NCBI RefSeq assembly: GCF_003253705.1
Contig: NZ_QKYU01000013.1
Coordinates: forward strand, 88,861-152,860
Direction: 5' to 3'
Origin: Humitalea rosea
Lineage (GTDB): Bacteria; Pseudomonadota; Alphaproteobacteria; Acetobacterales; Acetobacteraceae
Length of the DNA stretch: 64,000 bases
Under the pieces are notes generated by a model, which was not told where the DNA came from, did no database searches, and worked only from the letters and a program-made list of their open reading frames with translations. Made by a program: the position numbers and the translations under genes. Below, piece by piece: positions 1 to 7,332 of the stretch. Each line of letters begins with the position of its first letter. Within the stretch, counting starts at the first letter, position 1.

Positions 1-136
1 GGTCGCGTTCCGATGGCATTTCGTCGCCCGCGCGCAGCAGGCCGGTGACGATCATGCCGGCAAGCTTGTCGGTGATCTGCGCGCGGACCGTGCGTTTGGA
101 CAAGCCGGCACGCAGGTCGGCGAAGGTATCAAACAT
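1..136 (-). CDS. GntR/FadR-family transcriptional regulator, N-terminal part (cut by window edge)
   Basis: Only the first 45 codons are inside the window. The protein starts MFDTFADLRAGLSKRTVRAQ and continues with KLAGMIVTGLLRAGDEMPSERD, the beginning of the winged-helix domain of GntR regulators, where the 'G.L..GD.LPSERDL' stretch is the family hallmark. The ATG at 134-136 is preceded on the minus strand by AGAGGTG, a good ribosome-binding site. The ligand-binding domain lies outside, so the FadR/VanR subfamily assignment rests on this start only. The gene is divergent from a TRAP transporter operon and probably controls it, a common arrangement in which the transported compound or a metabolite is the ligand. 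A long inverted repeat in the shared upstream region is the likely operator. Confidence 0.8.
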   Translation of the reverse strand, partial: MFDTFADLRAGLSKRTVRAQITDKLAGMIVTGLLRAGDEMPSERD

Positions 137-175
137 CGTCACCTCTGAACTAAGCGTAATGCTCCGGGCGCACTG

Positions 176-206
176 GTCAACTGGTCTGGTAGGTAGACCG
201 GTTGAC
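176..206. promoter_or_regulatory. Inverted-repeat operator with divergent -35 elements (GntR / TRAP operon)
   Basis: GTCAACTGGTCT (176-187) and AGACCGGTTGAC (195-206) are reverse complements at 11 of 12 positions, separated by 7 bases. The right arm contains a perfect TTGACA (202-207) pointing towards dctP, although no good -10 follows it. The left arm, read on the minus strand, gives TTGACC (180-175) with TACGCT (158-153) after 16 bases, pointing towards the GntR gene. FadR-type GntR proteins bind TGGTC/GACCA-like half-sites, which occur here. Binding by the neighbouring GntR protein is inferred. The rest of 137-393 holds no gene. Confidence 0.6.
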
Positions 207-393
207 AGTCTCAGCACGGCAGGGGCAGGCTGGTGGAAGACCCGGAACAGGGTAGTGAGGAGACCAAGATGCGCGCCATGCGCCGTGGCGAATGACATCG
301 CCGCCGATGCGACCGGCCACGCCCCGCCATCCCTGTTCCGACCATCGCGCCAAGGCGATGCCGCGTCATAACGAAAAAAATGGGAGAAACACC

Positions 394-1377
394 ATGACGA
401 TCACCCGTCGCCTGCTGATCGGCGCGCTGGCCACCCCGGCGCTTCTCGGCCGCGCCAATGCCCAGGCGATCCGCCTGCGCTTCGCGCATCCGCATCCCGA
501 CAGCGACAGCTGGAACCGCGCCTCCCGCATATTCGCCCAGATGGTGAACGACCGCAGCCAGGGCACGCTGAACGTGCAGGTCTTCGGCAACGGCGTGCTG
601 GGCAGCGATCCCACCACCATCGCCGCCGCCCGTGGCGGTTCGCTCGACATCGTGCTGACCGGCAATCCCTATTTCACCGGCCTGGCGCCGAAGCTGAACG
701 TGCTCGATCTGCCCTTCCTGTTCAAGGACCGGCGGCACGTGACGGCGGTGCTCGACGGCCCCATCGGCCAGGAACTGCGCGGCGATCTCGATGGTTCCAA
801 CCTGCATGTGCTCGGCTTCTGGGATATCGGCTTCCGCAATCTCACCAATTCGCGCCGGGCCATTTCCGCCCCGGCCGATCTGCGCGGGCTGAAGATACGC
901 ACGACGCCGAACCCCGCCCACATTAAGGCGTTCCAGCTGCTCGGCGCGAACCCGGTGCCGATGCCCTTCACCGAGCTGTTCACCGCGCTGGAAACCCGCA
1001 CCGTGGATGGGCAGGAAAACCCGACGACGTTGATCCTCAACGCCCGCTTCTACGAGGTGCAGCGCCATGTGAGCATCACGCGCCACGCCTATACCGCCGG
1101 CATCCTGGCCGTCGGCAAGCAGCGCTGGGACTCGCTGACGCCGGCGCAGCGCGACATCCTGCAATCCGTGGCGAATGAGGTCACGCCGCAGCAGCGGGCG
1201 ATGAACGAGGATGCCGAGGCCTCCTCCCTCGCCGAGCTGAAGGCCAAGGGCATGGAAGCGGTCGAGCATCCCGATCGCGAGGCCTTCGCCCGCGTCGTCA
1301 CCGAGGAGGTACGGCGCGACTTCGCCAGCCGCTACGGCACCGCCTTGCCGGATGCCATCGACGCCGCCGGCGCCTGA
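394..1377 (+). CDS. dctP: TRAP transporter substrate-binding protein, DctP family
   Basis: This 327-residue protein is the periplasmic receptor of a TRAP (tripartite ATP-independent periplasmic) transporter. A signal peptide is visible (MTITRRLLIGALATPALLGRANA, cleavage near residue 23). The body has the DctP fold signature, including the substrate-contacting arginine in GLKIRT (R169) and the asparagine in DGQENP (N209); after removal of the signal these fall about where the conserved Arg and Asn lie in well-studied family members such as SiaP. The ATG at 394 is chosen because GGGAGA lies just upstream and the signal peptide begins there; upstream in-frame starts add unrelated sequence. It heads an operon with a cyclase-family gene and the two TRAP membrane subunits. 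The ligand is probably an organic or sugar acid, but the sequence does not name it. Confidence 0.93.
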   Translation: MTITRRLLIGALATPALLGRANAQAIRLRFAHPHPDSDSWNRASRIFAQMVNDRSQGTLNVQVFGNGVLGSDPTTIAAARGGSLDIVLTGNPYFTGLAPKLNVLDLPFLFKDRRHVTAVLDGPIGQELRGDLDGSNLHVLGFWDIGFRNLTNSRRAISAPADLRGLKIRTTPNPAHIKAFQLLGANPVPMPFTELFTALETRTVDGQENPTTLILNARFYEVQRHVSITRHAYTAGILAVGKQRWDSLTPAQRDILQSVANEVTPQQRAMNEDAEASSLAELKAKGMEAVEHPDREAFARVVTEEVRRDFASRYGTALPDAIDAAGA

Positions 1378-1380
1378 CCC

Positions 1381-2052
1381 ATGCGGATCGTTGATCTCTC
1401 CATGCCCATCGCGCCGCATTTCCGCTGGCGCACCGAGCTCAACATCACCGGCAACATCAAGGCGGGGGACCAGTTCCGGGTTTCCCGCCTGGATGGCGCC
1501 TGCCACGGCTTCAGCCATGTGGATGCGCAGGCGCATATTCTCGCTGACGCACCAACGATTGAGGCGACGCCGCTGGACCGCGTCGTTGGCCCCTGCCGGG
1601 TGCTGAACCTACGCGATGCGCCCGCGAACCAGCCGATCGACGCCGCCCGGCTGCGGGCGGCCGACCCTGGCGGGCCGGAGGGCGAGATCCTGCTGCTCTC
1701 GGCCGGCTGGGACCGGCAACGCGACTGGAACACGCCGGAATTCTGGCGCGAGGCCCCATGGCTCACGCGCGACGCCGCCGAATGGTTGTTGAGCCGCAAG
1801 CCCAGCGCCGTCGCCTTCGACTTCCCGCAGGACTTCCCTATCCGCTTGCTGCTGGATAAGATTGAAGTCCCTTTCGAGCAACATGTGACGCATGACGTGC
1901 TGCTGCGTGCCGGCGTCACGCTGATCGAGTATCTGGTGAACACCTCGGCGCTGCCCGGTCCGCGCAGCTTCCTCTGCGCCGCGCCACTGCTGTTGCCGGG
2001 CGCGGATGGCGCGCCCGCGCGGATCTTCGCGATCGAGGGCCTCGCCGCGTGA
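1381..2052 (+). CDS. Cyclase family protein (kynurenine formamidase-like metal hydrolase)
   Basis: This 223-residue protein belongs to the putative cyclase family (PF04199), which includes kynurenine formamidase and isatin hydrolase. The metal-binding motif appears as HGFSHVDAQAH near residues 43-53, matching the family's HxGTHxDxxxH pattern apart from Gly/Thr changes. A second conserved stretch, FEQHVTHDVLL, holds further histidines and an acidic residue. The gene starts 3 bases after dctP stops and lies upstream of dctQ, so it is inside the TRAP operon and is likely to act on the imported compound, for example by hydrolysing a cyclic amide or ester. The exact substrate cannot be read from sequence. 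The replaced Gly-Thr in the metal motif is slightly unusual. Confidence 0.8.
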   Translation: MRIVDLSMPIAPHFRWRTELNITGNIKAGDQFRVSRLDGACHGFSHVDAQAHILADAPTIEATPLDRVVGPCRVLNLRDAPANQPIDAARLRAADPGGPEGEILLLSAGWDRQRDWNTPEFWREAPWLTRDAAEWLLSRKPSAVAFDFPQDFPIRLLLDKIEVPFEQHVTHDVLLRAGVTLIEYLVNTSALPGPRSFLCAAPLLLPGADGAPARIFAIEGLAA

Positions 2053-2062
2053 TGCCGCCAGT

Positions 2063-2572
2063 ATGATCGGGCGCACGGCGGATCGCGTGCTGGCGGCGGC
2101 CGAGGCGCTGCTGGCGTTGGCCCTCGCGGCCATGGTGGTGATGGTCTTCGGCAATGTCGTGCTGCGCTACGTCTTCGATTCCGGCATCACCGTGTCGGAG
2201 GAGCTGTCGCGCTTCCTCTTCGTCTGGATCACTTTCATTGGCGCCGTGGTGGTGATGCGGCGTGGCGGACATTTGGGATTCGACCTCGTGGTGCGCATGC
2301 TGCCAGGGGTCGGGCGGCAGGCCTGCCGGATCGTCTCCGACCTTTTGATGCTGCTGTGCTGCGGCATGTTCCTGCGCGGCGCCTGGAGCCAGACCTTGTT
2401 GAACCTTGACAACCCGGCGCCGGTCTCGGGCGTGCCGCTCGGCTGGGCCTATGCGGCGGCGGTGCTCTCGGCCGTGGGGCTCGGGCTGCTGGTGGCGGCG
2501 GACCTGATCGGGGCGTTGCGCGGACAGGACCCGCCCGAACCGCCCACCTTGCTGGAAGACCCCGGCGCATGA
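2063..2572 (+). CDS. dctQ: TRAP transporter small permease, DctQ family
   Basis: This 169-residue inner-membrane protein is the small (4 TM) subunit of the TRAP transporter. Four hydrophobic segments are visible, and the conserved NVVLRYVF and EELSRFLFVWITFIGAV stretches of DctQ occur between residues about 30 and 65. The start is placed at ATG 2063 because this gives the normal short N-terminus; the longer in-frame version adds an Arg/Ser-rich tail translated from within the cyclase gene. The C-terminus overlaps the next gene by ATGA (2569-2572), implying translational coupling to dctM. Confidence 0.9.
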   Translation: MIGRTADRVLAAAEALLALALAAMVVMVFGNVVLRYVFDSGITVSEELSRFLFVWITFIGAVVVMRRGGHLGFDLVVRMLPGVGRQACRIVSDLLMLLCCGMFLRGAWSQTLLNLDNPAPVSGVPLGWAYAAAVLSAVGLGLLVAADLIGALRGQDPPEPPTLLEDPGA

Positions 2573-3846
2573 CCGTGCTCCTGTTCATGGGCGTGCTGCT
2601 CGCCGCCATGGCGATCGGCATGCCCATCGCCTTCGCGCTGCTGGTCTCCGCCATCGCCATGATGTGGCAGCTGGATGCGCTCGACTCGCAAGCCATGGCG
2701 CTGCAGATGATCAATGCGTCCGACAGCTTCGCGCTGCTCGCCGTGCCCTTCTTCCTGCTGGCGGGGGAGGCGATGACCGCGGGCGGGCTCTCGCGCCGGC
2801 TGGTCGGCTTCGCGCTCGCTTTGGTCGGTCATGTGCGCGGTGGGCTCGGCTATGTCGCGGTCATCGCCGCGATCCTGCTGTCCTCGCTGTCGGGCTCGGC
2901 GGTGGCCGATACCGCCGCACTCGCGGCCGTGCTGGTGCCGATGATGCGCCGCGCGGGCTATGACGTCGGCCGCGCCGCCAGCCTGATGGCGGCGGGCGGC
3001 ACCATCGGCCCAGTGATCCCGCCCTCCATCGGCTACATTGTCTTCGGCGTGGCCGCGAATGTCTCGATCACCTCGTTGTTCCTCGCCGGCATCGTGCCGG
3101 GTCTGCTGATGGGCGCGGCACTGGCGGTGACCTGGTGGCTGGTGGCGCGGCGCGAGAATGTGGAACCGCTGCCGCGCGCGACCTGGGGCGAGACGGCGCA
3201 GGCGCTGCGCGACGGGCTCCTGGCCCTCGGCCTGCCGGTGCTGATCGTGGCCGGTATGAAGTTCGGCCTGTTCACGCCGACGGAAGCCGGGGTGGTGGCG
3301 GCGGTCTATGCCATTCTGGTCGGCATGTTCGGCTATGGCGAGTTGAAGCCCTCGATGCTGCCGGGCGTGTTGCTTTCGGCGGTGCGGACCAGCGCCTCGG
3401 TGATGTTCCTGGTCGCGGCGGCCAGTGTCACCGCCTATTTCATTACCATCGCCGATATTCCCGGCCAGATACGGCCCTATTTGGAACCCTTCATCGGCCA
3501 CCCTGTGATGCTGATGGCGGTGATGATGCTGCTGGTGGTGGTGGTCGGCACCGCGCTCGACTTCATTCCCACCATCCTGATTCTCACGCCGGTGCTGATG
3601 CCGCTGGTGCGGGAGGCCGGGATCGACCCGGTCTATTTCGGCGTGCTGTTCATCATGAACAACTCGATCGGGCTGATCACCCCGCCGGTCGGCACGGTGC
3701 TGAATGTCGCCTCGGCGGTGGCGGGCGTGGATCTGGGCAGGGTCACCCGCGCGGTGGTGCCCTTCCTCATCTCACAGCTTGTGGTGCTGCTGCTCCTGGT
3801 GCTGTGGCCAGGTCTGGTGACGGGGCCACTGCACTGGCTGCGCTGA
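2569..3846 (+). CDS. dctM: TRAP transporter large permease, DctM family
   Basis: This 425-residue protein has about 12 hydrophobic segments and the length expected for the large TRAP permease, which carries the substrate using a sodium gradient. DctM hallmarks include the N-terminal MGVLLAAMAIGMPIAFAL, SGSAVADTAAL, AAGGTIGPVIPPSI and the C-terminal NNSIGLITPPVGTVLNV. It is translationally coupled to dctQ and ends 5 bases before the convergent bcp gene. With dctP and dctQ it makes a complete three-gene TRAP system. No frameshift or missing segment was seen. Confidence 0.95.
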   Translation: MTVLLFMGVLLAAMAIGMPIAFALLVSAIAMMWQLDALDSQAMALQMINASDSFALLAVPFFLLAGEAMTAGGLSRRLVGFALALVGHVRGGLGYVAVIAAILLSSLSGSAVADTAALAAVLVPMMRRAGYDVGRAASLMAAGGTIGPVIPPSIGYIVFGVAANVSITSLFLAGIVPGLLMGAALAVTWWLVARRENVEPLPRATWGETAQALRDGLLALGLPVLIVAGMKFGLFTPTEAGVVAAVYAILVGMFGYGELKPSMLPGVLLSAVRTSASVMFLVAAASVTAYFITIADIPGQIRPYLEPFIGHPVMLMAVMMLLVVVVGTALDFIPTILILTPVLMPLVREAGIDPVYFGVLFIMNNSIGLITPPVGTVLNVASAVAGVDLGRVTRAVVPFLISQLVVLLLLVLWPGLVTGPLHWLR

Positions 3847-3851
3847 CCCCA

Positions 3852-4331
3852 TTACAGGGCGCGGGCGGCCTCGATCACCTGGGCGGCATGGGTCGCGGGC
3901 TTCACCTTGCGCCAGATCGCCTTGATCAGCCCGTCGGCGCCGACCAGGAACGACGAGCGCTCCATGCCCATGTAGGTGCGGCCATACATGCTCTTCTCGA
4001 CCCAGACGCCATAGGCTTCCGCGGTCGTCTTTTCGGCGTCGGAGGCCAGCGGGAAGGTCAGCCCAAATTTCGCGGCGAATTTCTCGATCGGCGGCATCTT
4101 GTCGGGTGACACGCCAATGACCGTCAGCCCGGTCTTGCCGCCGACGCCGCCCAGCGCCGGCAGCGCCTCCTGGATGCCGCAGGCTTGCGTGGTGCAGCCG
4201 GGGGTATCGGCCTTGGGGTAGAAGTACAGCAGGAAGGGGCTGCCCTTCAGCGCATCCCGACTGACGGTGCGGCCGCCGCTCGCGGGCATGGAAAAATCCG
4301 GCGCCGCATCGCCCACTGCCAATTCGCTCAT
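3852..4331 (-). CDS. bcp: Thioredoxin-dependent peroxiredoxin, BCP/PrxQ type
   Basis: This 159-residue cytosolic enzyme reduces hydrogen peroxide and organic hydroperoxides using thioredoxin. The peroxidatic cysteine is in TPGCTTQACG (C46) and the resolving cysteine five residues later (C51), the pattern of 2-Cys atypical PrxQ/BCP proteins. The upstream LLYFYPKADTPG loop is also typical. The start codon overlaps the glnE stop as ATGA (4328-4331), so bcp is translated from the glnE transcript. This pairing is seen in other alphaproteobacteria. The gene is convergent with dctM. Confidence 0.95.
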   Translation of the reverse strand: MSELAVGDAAPDFSMPASGGRTVSRDALKGSPFLLYFYPKADTPGCTTQACGIQEALPALGGVGGKTGLTVIGVSPDKMPPIEKFAAKFGLTFPLASDAEKTTAEAYGVWVEKSMYGRTYMGMERSSFLVGADGLIKAIWRKVKPATHAAQVIEAARAL

Positions 4332-7315
4332 GATCCGGTCTCTCCTGGCCGCGGCGGCTTGTCCGGCAGCGGCGCCACATGGGTGTTGAAATTGGCGCGC
4401 ACGGTGTCCGCGACGCTGCGCATCTGTGCCAGCAGCGCCTCCTGGTCAACCGGCGGGGTGTCGCAGAACGGGGCCACGGCGCGCAGCAGGGCCGCGGCGG
4501 TGGGGCCCGGCAGCAGCGGCTGGCGCCAGCGCCCGACCGTGAGCCGCAGGATCGAGAGCACCGTCCGCCACAGCCGCTCCGCCCGCACGAGCCGCGCCCA
4601 TTCGGGCAGCAGCCCCGCCGCGCCCAGGCTCGCCAGCGCCTCCCGCGTCGTGGTCCGCAGCAGGGCGGGCTGTTCGCGGGCATGGGCGAGGGAGAGCGCC
4701 TGGGCGATGAACTCCACCTCCACCAGCCCGCCCGCCATGGCCTTCACATCCCAGGGGCCATCGGCCGGCAGGTCGCGGAGCATGCGCGCGCGCATCGCCC
4801 CGGCATCGGCCAGCACGGTCGCCGGTTCGACCGGGCGCAGCATCGCCGCACGGATCGCGGCGGTGACCTTGCGCGATAGGCCGGGCGGGCCCGCGACCAC
4901 CCGCGCGCGGGTCAGTGCCATGCGCTCCCAGGTCCAGGAATCGGAGGCATGGTAGGCCTCGAAGGAGGCGAGCCGCACGGCGACCGGGCCTTTGCTGCCC
5001 GAGGGGCGCAGCCGCATATCCACCTCGAACAAACGCCCCTCGGCCCCCTGCGCGGTTAGCCCGGCGACCAACTGCTGCGCGAGCCGTGCGAAATACTGGC
5101 TGGGGGGCAGGGAGCGCGGGCCGCGGGTGGAGGCCTCCGCCGCCGGGTCGTGGTCGTAGATCAGGATCAGGTCGAGGTCCGAGCCCGGCAGCATCTCCCG
5201 CCCTCCGAGCTTGCCCAGCGCCACGACGACCATCGCGCCGCCCTTCACCTTGCCGAAGCGGGTGGCGAAATCGGCGGCCAGCACCGGCAGCAGCGCGGTG
5301 ATGGCGGCATCGGCGAGCGCGCTGCGCGCGGCGCCCGCGGCATCCACATCGATGCTGCCCTCCAGTGCGGCGGCATCGATCTCGGCGCGGTGCTGCACGG
5401 CCAGGTGGCGGGTCGCGTCCAGCGCCTCCTCCAGGTGCCGGGCGTCGCGGACCAGAGCGGGCAGGCAGGCTGCGGCATCGCCGGAGGGGCCGACCTCGGC
5501 CTCCGGCGCCGCGCCGTAGAGCAGCCCCTCCAGCACCGCCGGGTTGCTGGCGAGGTGATTGGCCAGGGCCGGGGCGGCGGCGAGCAGGAAGGCCAGCCGG
5601 TCCAGCAGCTTCGGGTTGCGCGCCAGCAGGGACAGCGCCTGCACCCCGGCCGGCAATTGCGCCAGCACGGTGTCGAAGCGGGCCAGCGCCGCATCCGGCC
5701 CCTGCTGGCTCGCGAAGGCCGCGAGCAGCGGCGGGATCAGCCGGGCCAGCAGTTCCTGCGCCCGTTCGCTGCGCGTCGCCCGCCTGCGTCCATGCAGCCA
5801 GCCGCGCACCATGGCCATCACCGAGCGCGGTTCGCTGAAGCCCATGCCGGACAGCGTCGCGAGGGTGGCGGGGTCTTCCTCGACGCCGGTGAAGACCAGG
5901 CTGCCGCCCTCCGCCCCGTTGCTCGGCGCGGTGAGGCTCGGCATATGCTCGAACAGCGAGGCATAGTGCCGCGAGACCCGGCGCAAATGCCCGGTCAGCG
6001 TGGCGGAGAAGGCCTCCACCCCCTCGAAGCCCATGAAGGAGGCGATGTTGGCCAGCCCCTCGGCATCCTCCGGCAGGCGCTGAGTCTGGCGGTCGGCGAC
6101 CATCTGCAGCCGGTGCTCGACGTCGCGCAGGAAGACATAGGCATCCGCGAGGTCGGCCGCCGCCCGCCGCCCCATCCGCCCGGCAGCGGCCAGGGCCGAG
6201 AGCGCGCCGAGGGTGGTGGGGTCGCGCAACCCCGGCTCCCGCCCGCCCCAGATCAGTTGCAGCGCCTGGACGGTGAACTCGACTTCGCGGATGCCGCCGC
6301 GGCCGAGCTTCACGTCATGCCCGGCGACGGCGATCTCGGGCCCCGCGCCACGGGCGGCCTTGGCGGCGTTGATCTGGCGCTTGATCGCGCCGATGTCGGC
6401 GACCATCGCGAAGTCCAGGTGGCGGCGCCAGACGAAGGGGCGTATTTCGCGAAGGAAGGCCTCGCCCGCCGGCCGGTCCCCGGCGACGGGACGGGCCTTG
6501 ATCATGGCCGCCCGTTCCCAGTTCTGGCCCATGCTCTCGTAATAGGCGATAGCGGCCGGCAGGCTCACGGCAAGCGGAGTGGCAGCGGGATCGGGACGCA
6601 GGCGAAGATCGGTGCGGAAAACATAACCCCCCTCCGTTCGTTCCTCCATCAGGCGGACGAGGTCGCGGGCGATGCGAACGAATATGCCTTGGGCGGCGTC
6701 CGGGTCATGGGCCGCCGCCGGGTCGAACAGCAGGACGAGGTCGATATCCGAGGAATAGTTCAGCTCGCGGGCGCCCAGCTTGCCCATGCCCAGCACGGTC
6801 AGCCCCGAGCCGCGCCCGTCCCGGCGCGGCCGGCGCAGCTCTCCGCGCGCATGGGCCGTCGCGAGCAGATGGGCGACGGCGCAGCTCAGCGTGGTCTCCG
6901 CCAGCTCCGACAGCGCCCCGGTCACGCGGTCCAGCGGCCAGAGCCCGCCGACATCCGCCGCGGCGATGGTCAGCGCGGCCTGCCGCTTGGCGGTGCGCAG
7001 CAAGGCGGCGATGGCGGCGGTCGGGCTCTCGGGCGCGGCGTGGGCGAGCGGGGCCAAAGCGGTGGCGAAGGCCGCGTCCGGCCCGCGGGCGAGCAACAGC
7101 GCGAGGCAGGCCGATTCCCGGACCAGAAGCTCGGCGAGGTAGGGGCTGTGCCCGGCCAGGGCATGGATCAGCTCGGTTGCGGCGGTGGCGGCGGCCGGCT
7201 CCCGTTCGGCGAAGGCCTCGGCGGCGCGCGCGGCGGCCTCCGGATCATGCGGGCTGGGCAGCCGCGTGAAAATGGCCGCCTTGGCGGGGGCACGGTTGGT
7301 TTCGGTGACGGACAT
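4328..7315 (-). CDS. glnE: Bifunctional glutamine synthetase adenylyltransferase/adenylyl-removing enzyme
   Basis: This 995-residue protein adenylylates and deadenylylates glutamine synthetase in response to PII, linking nitrogen status to GS activity. Two nucleotidyltransferase domains are visible: the N-terminal deadenylylase with SSDIDLVLLFD (D190, D192) and the C-terminal adenylylase with GSDLDLILIYD (D713, D715), each followed by helical GlnE/PII-uridylyl-like regions such as RGGIREVEF and GLVEVEFIAQ. The chosen start, ATG at 7315 (MSVTETNRAP), fits the family; a longer in-frame start only adds Arg-rich sequence overlapping the divergent gene. It is co-transcribed with bcp through a 4-base overlap. 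It looks intact. Confidence 0.95.
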   Translation of the reverse strand: MSVTETNRAPAKAAIFTRLPSPHDPEAAARAAEAFAEREPAAATAATELIHALAGHSPYLAELLVRESACLALLLARGPDAAFATALAPLAHAAPESPTAAIAALLRTAKRQAALTIAAADVGGLWPLDRVTGALSELAETTLSCAVAHLLATAHARGELRRPRRDGRGSGLTVLGMGKLGARELNYSSDIDLVLLFDPAAAHDPDAAQGIFVRIARDLVRLMEERTEGGYVFRTDLRLRPDPAATPLAVSLPAAIAYYESMGQNWERAAMIKARPVAGDRPAGEAFLREIRPFVWRRHLDFAMVADIGAIKRQINAAKAARGAGPEIAVAGHDVKLGRGGIREVEFTVQALQLIWGGREPGLRDPTTLGALSALAAAGRMGRRAAADLADAYVFLRDVEHRLQMVADRQTQRLPEDAEGLANIASFMGFEGVEAFSATLTGHLRRVSRHYASLFEHMPSLTAPSNGAEGGSLVFTGVEEDPATLATLSGMGFSEPRSVMAMVRGWLHGRRRATRSERAQELLARLIPPLLAAFASQQGPDAALARFDTVLAQLPAGVQALSLLARNPKLLDRLAFLLAAAPALANHLASNPAVLEGLLYGAAPEAEVGPSGDAAACLPALVRDARHLEEALDATRHLAVQHRAEIDAAALEGSIDVDAAGAARSALADAAITALLPVLAADFATRFGKVKGGAMVVVALGKLGGREMLPGSDLDLILIYDHDPAAEASTRGPRSLPPSQYFARLAQQLVAGLTAQGAEGRLFEVDMRLRPSGSKGPVAVRLASFEAYHASDSWTWERMALTRARVVAGPPGLSRKVTAAIRAAMLRPVEPATVLADAGAMRARMLRDLPADGPWDVKAMAGGLVEVEFIAQALSLAHAREQPALLRTTTREALASLGAAGLLPEWARLVRAERLWRTVLSILRLTVGRWRQPLLPGPTAAALLRAVAPFCDTPPVDQEALLAQMRSVADTVRANFNTHVAPLPDKPPRPGETGS

Positions 7316-7332
7316 GCGCAGGCAGGCAAGCC

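Noticed and set aside
45..371. 108-codon open frame overlapping the GntR start and operator
   Set aside because: No ribosome-binding site or family similarity; it crosses the divergent promoter region.
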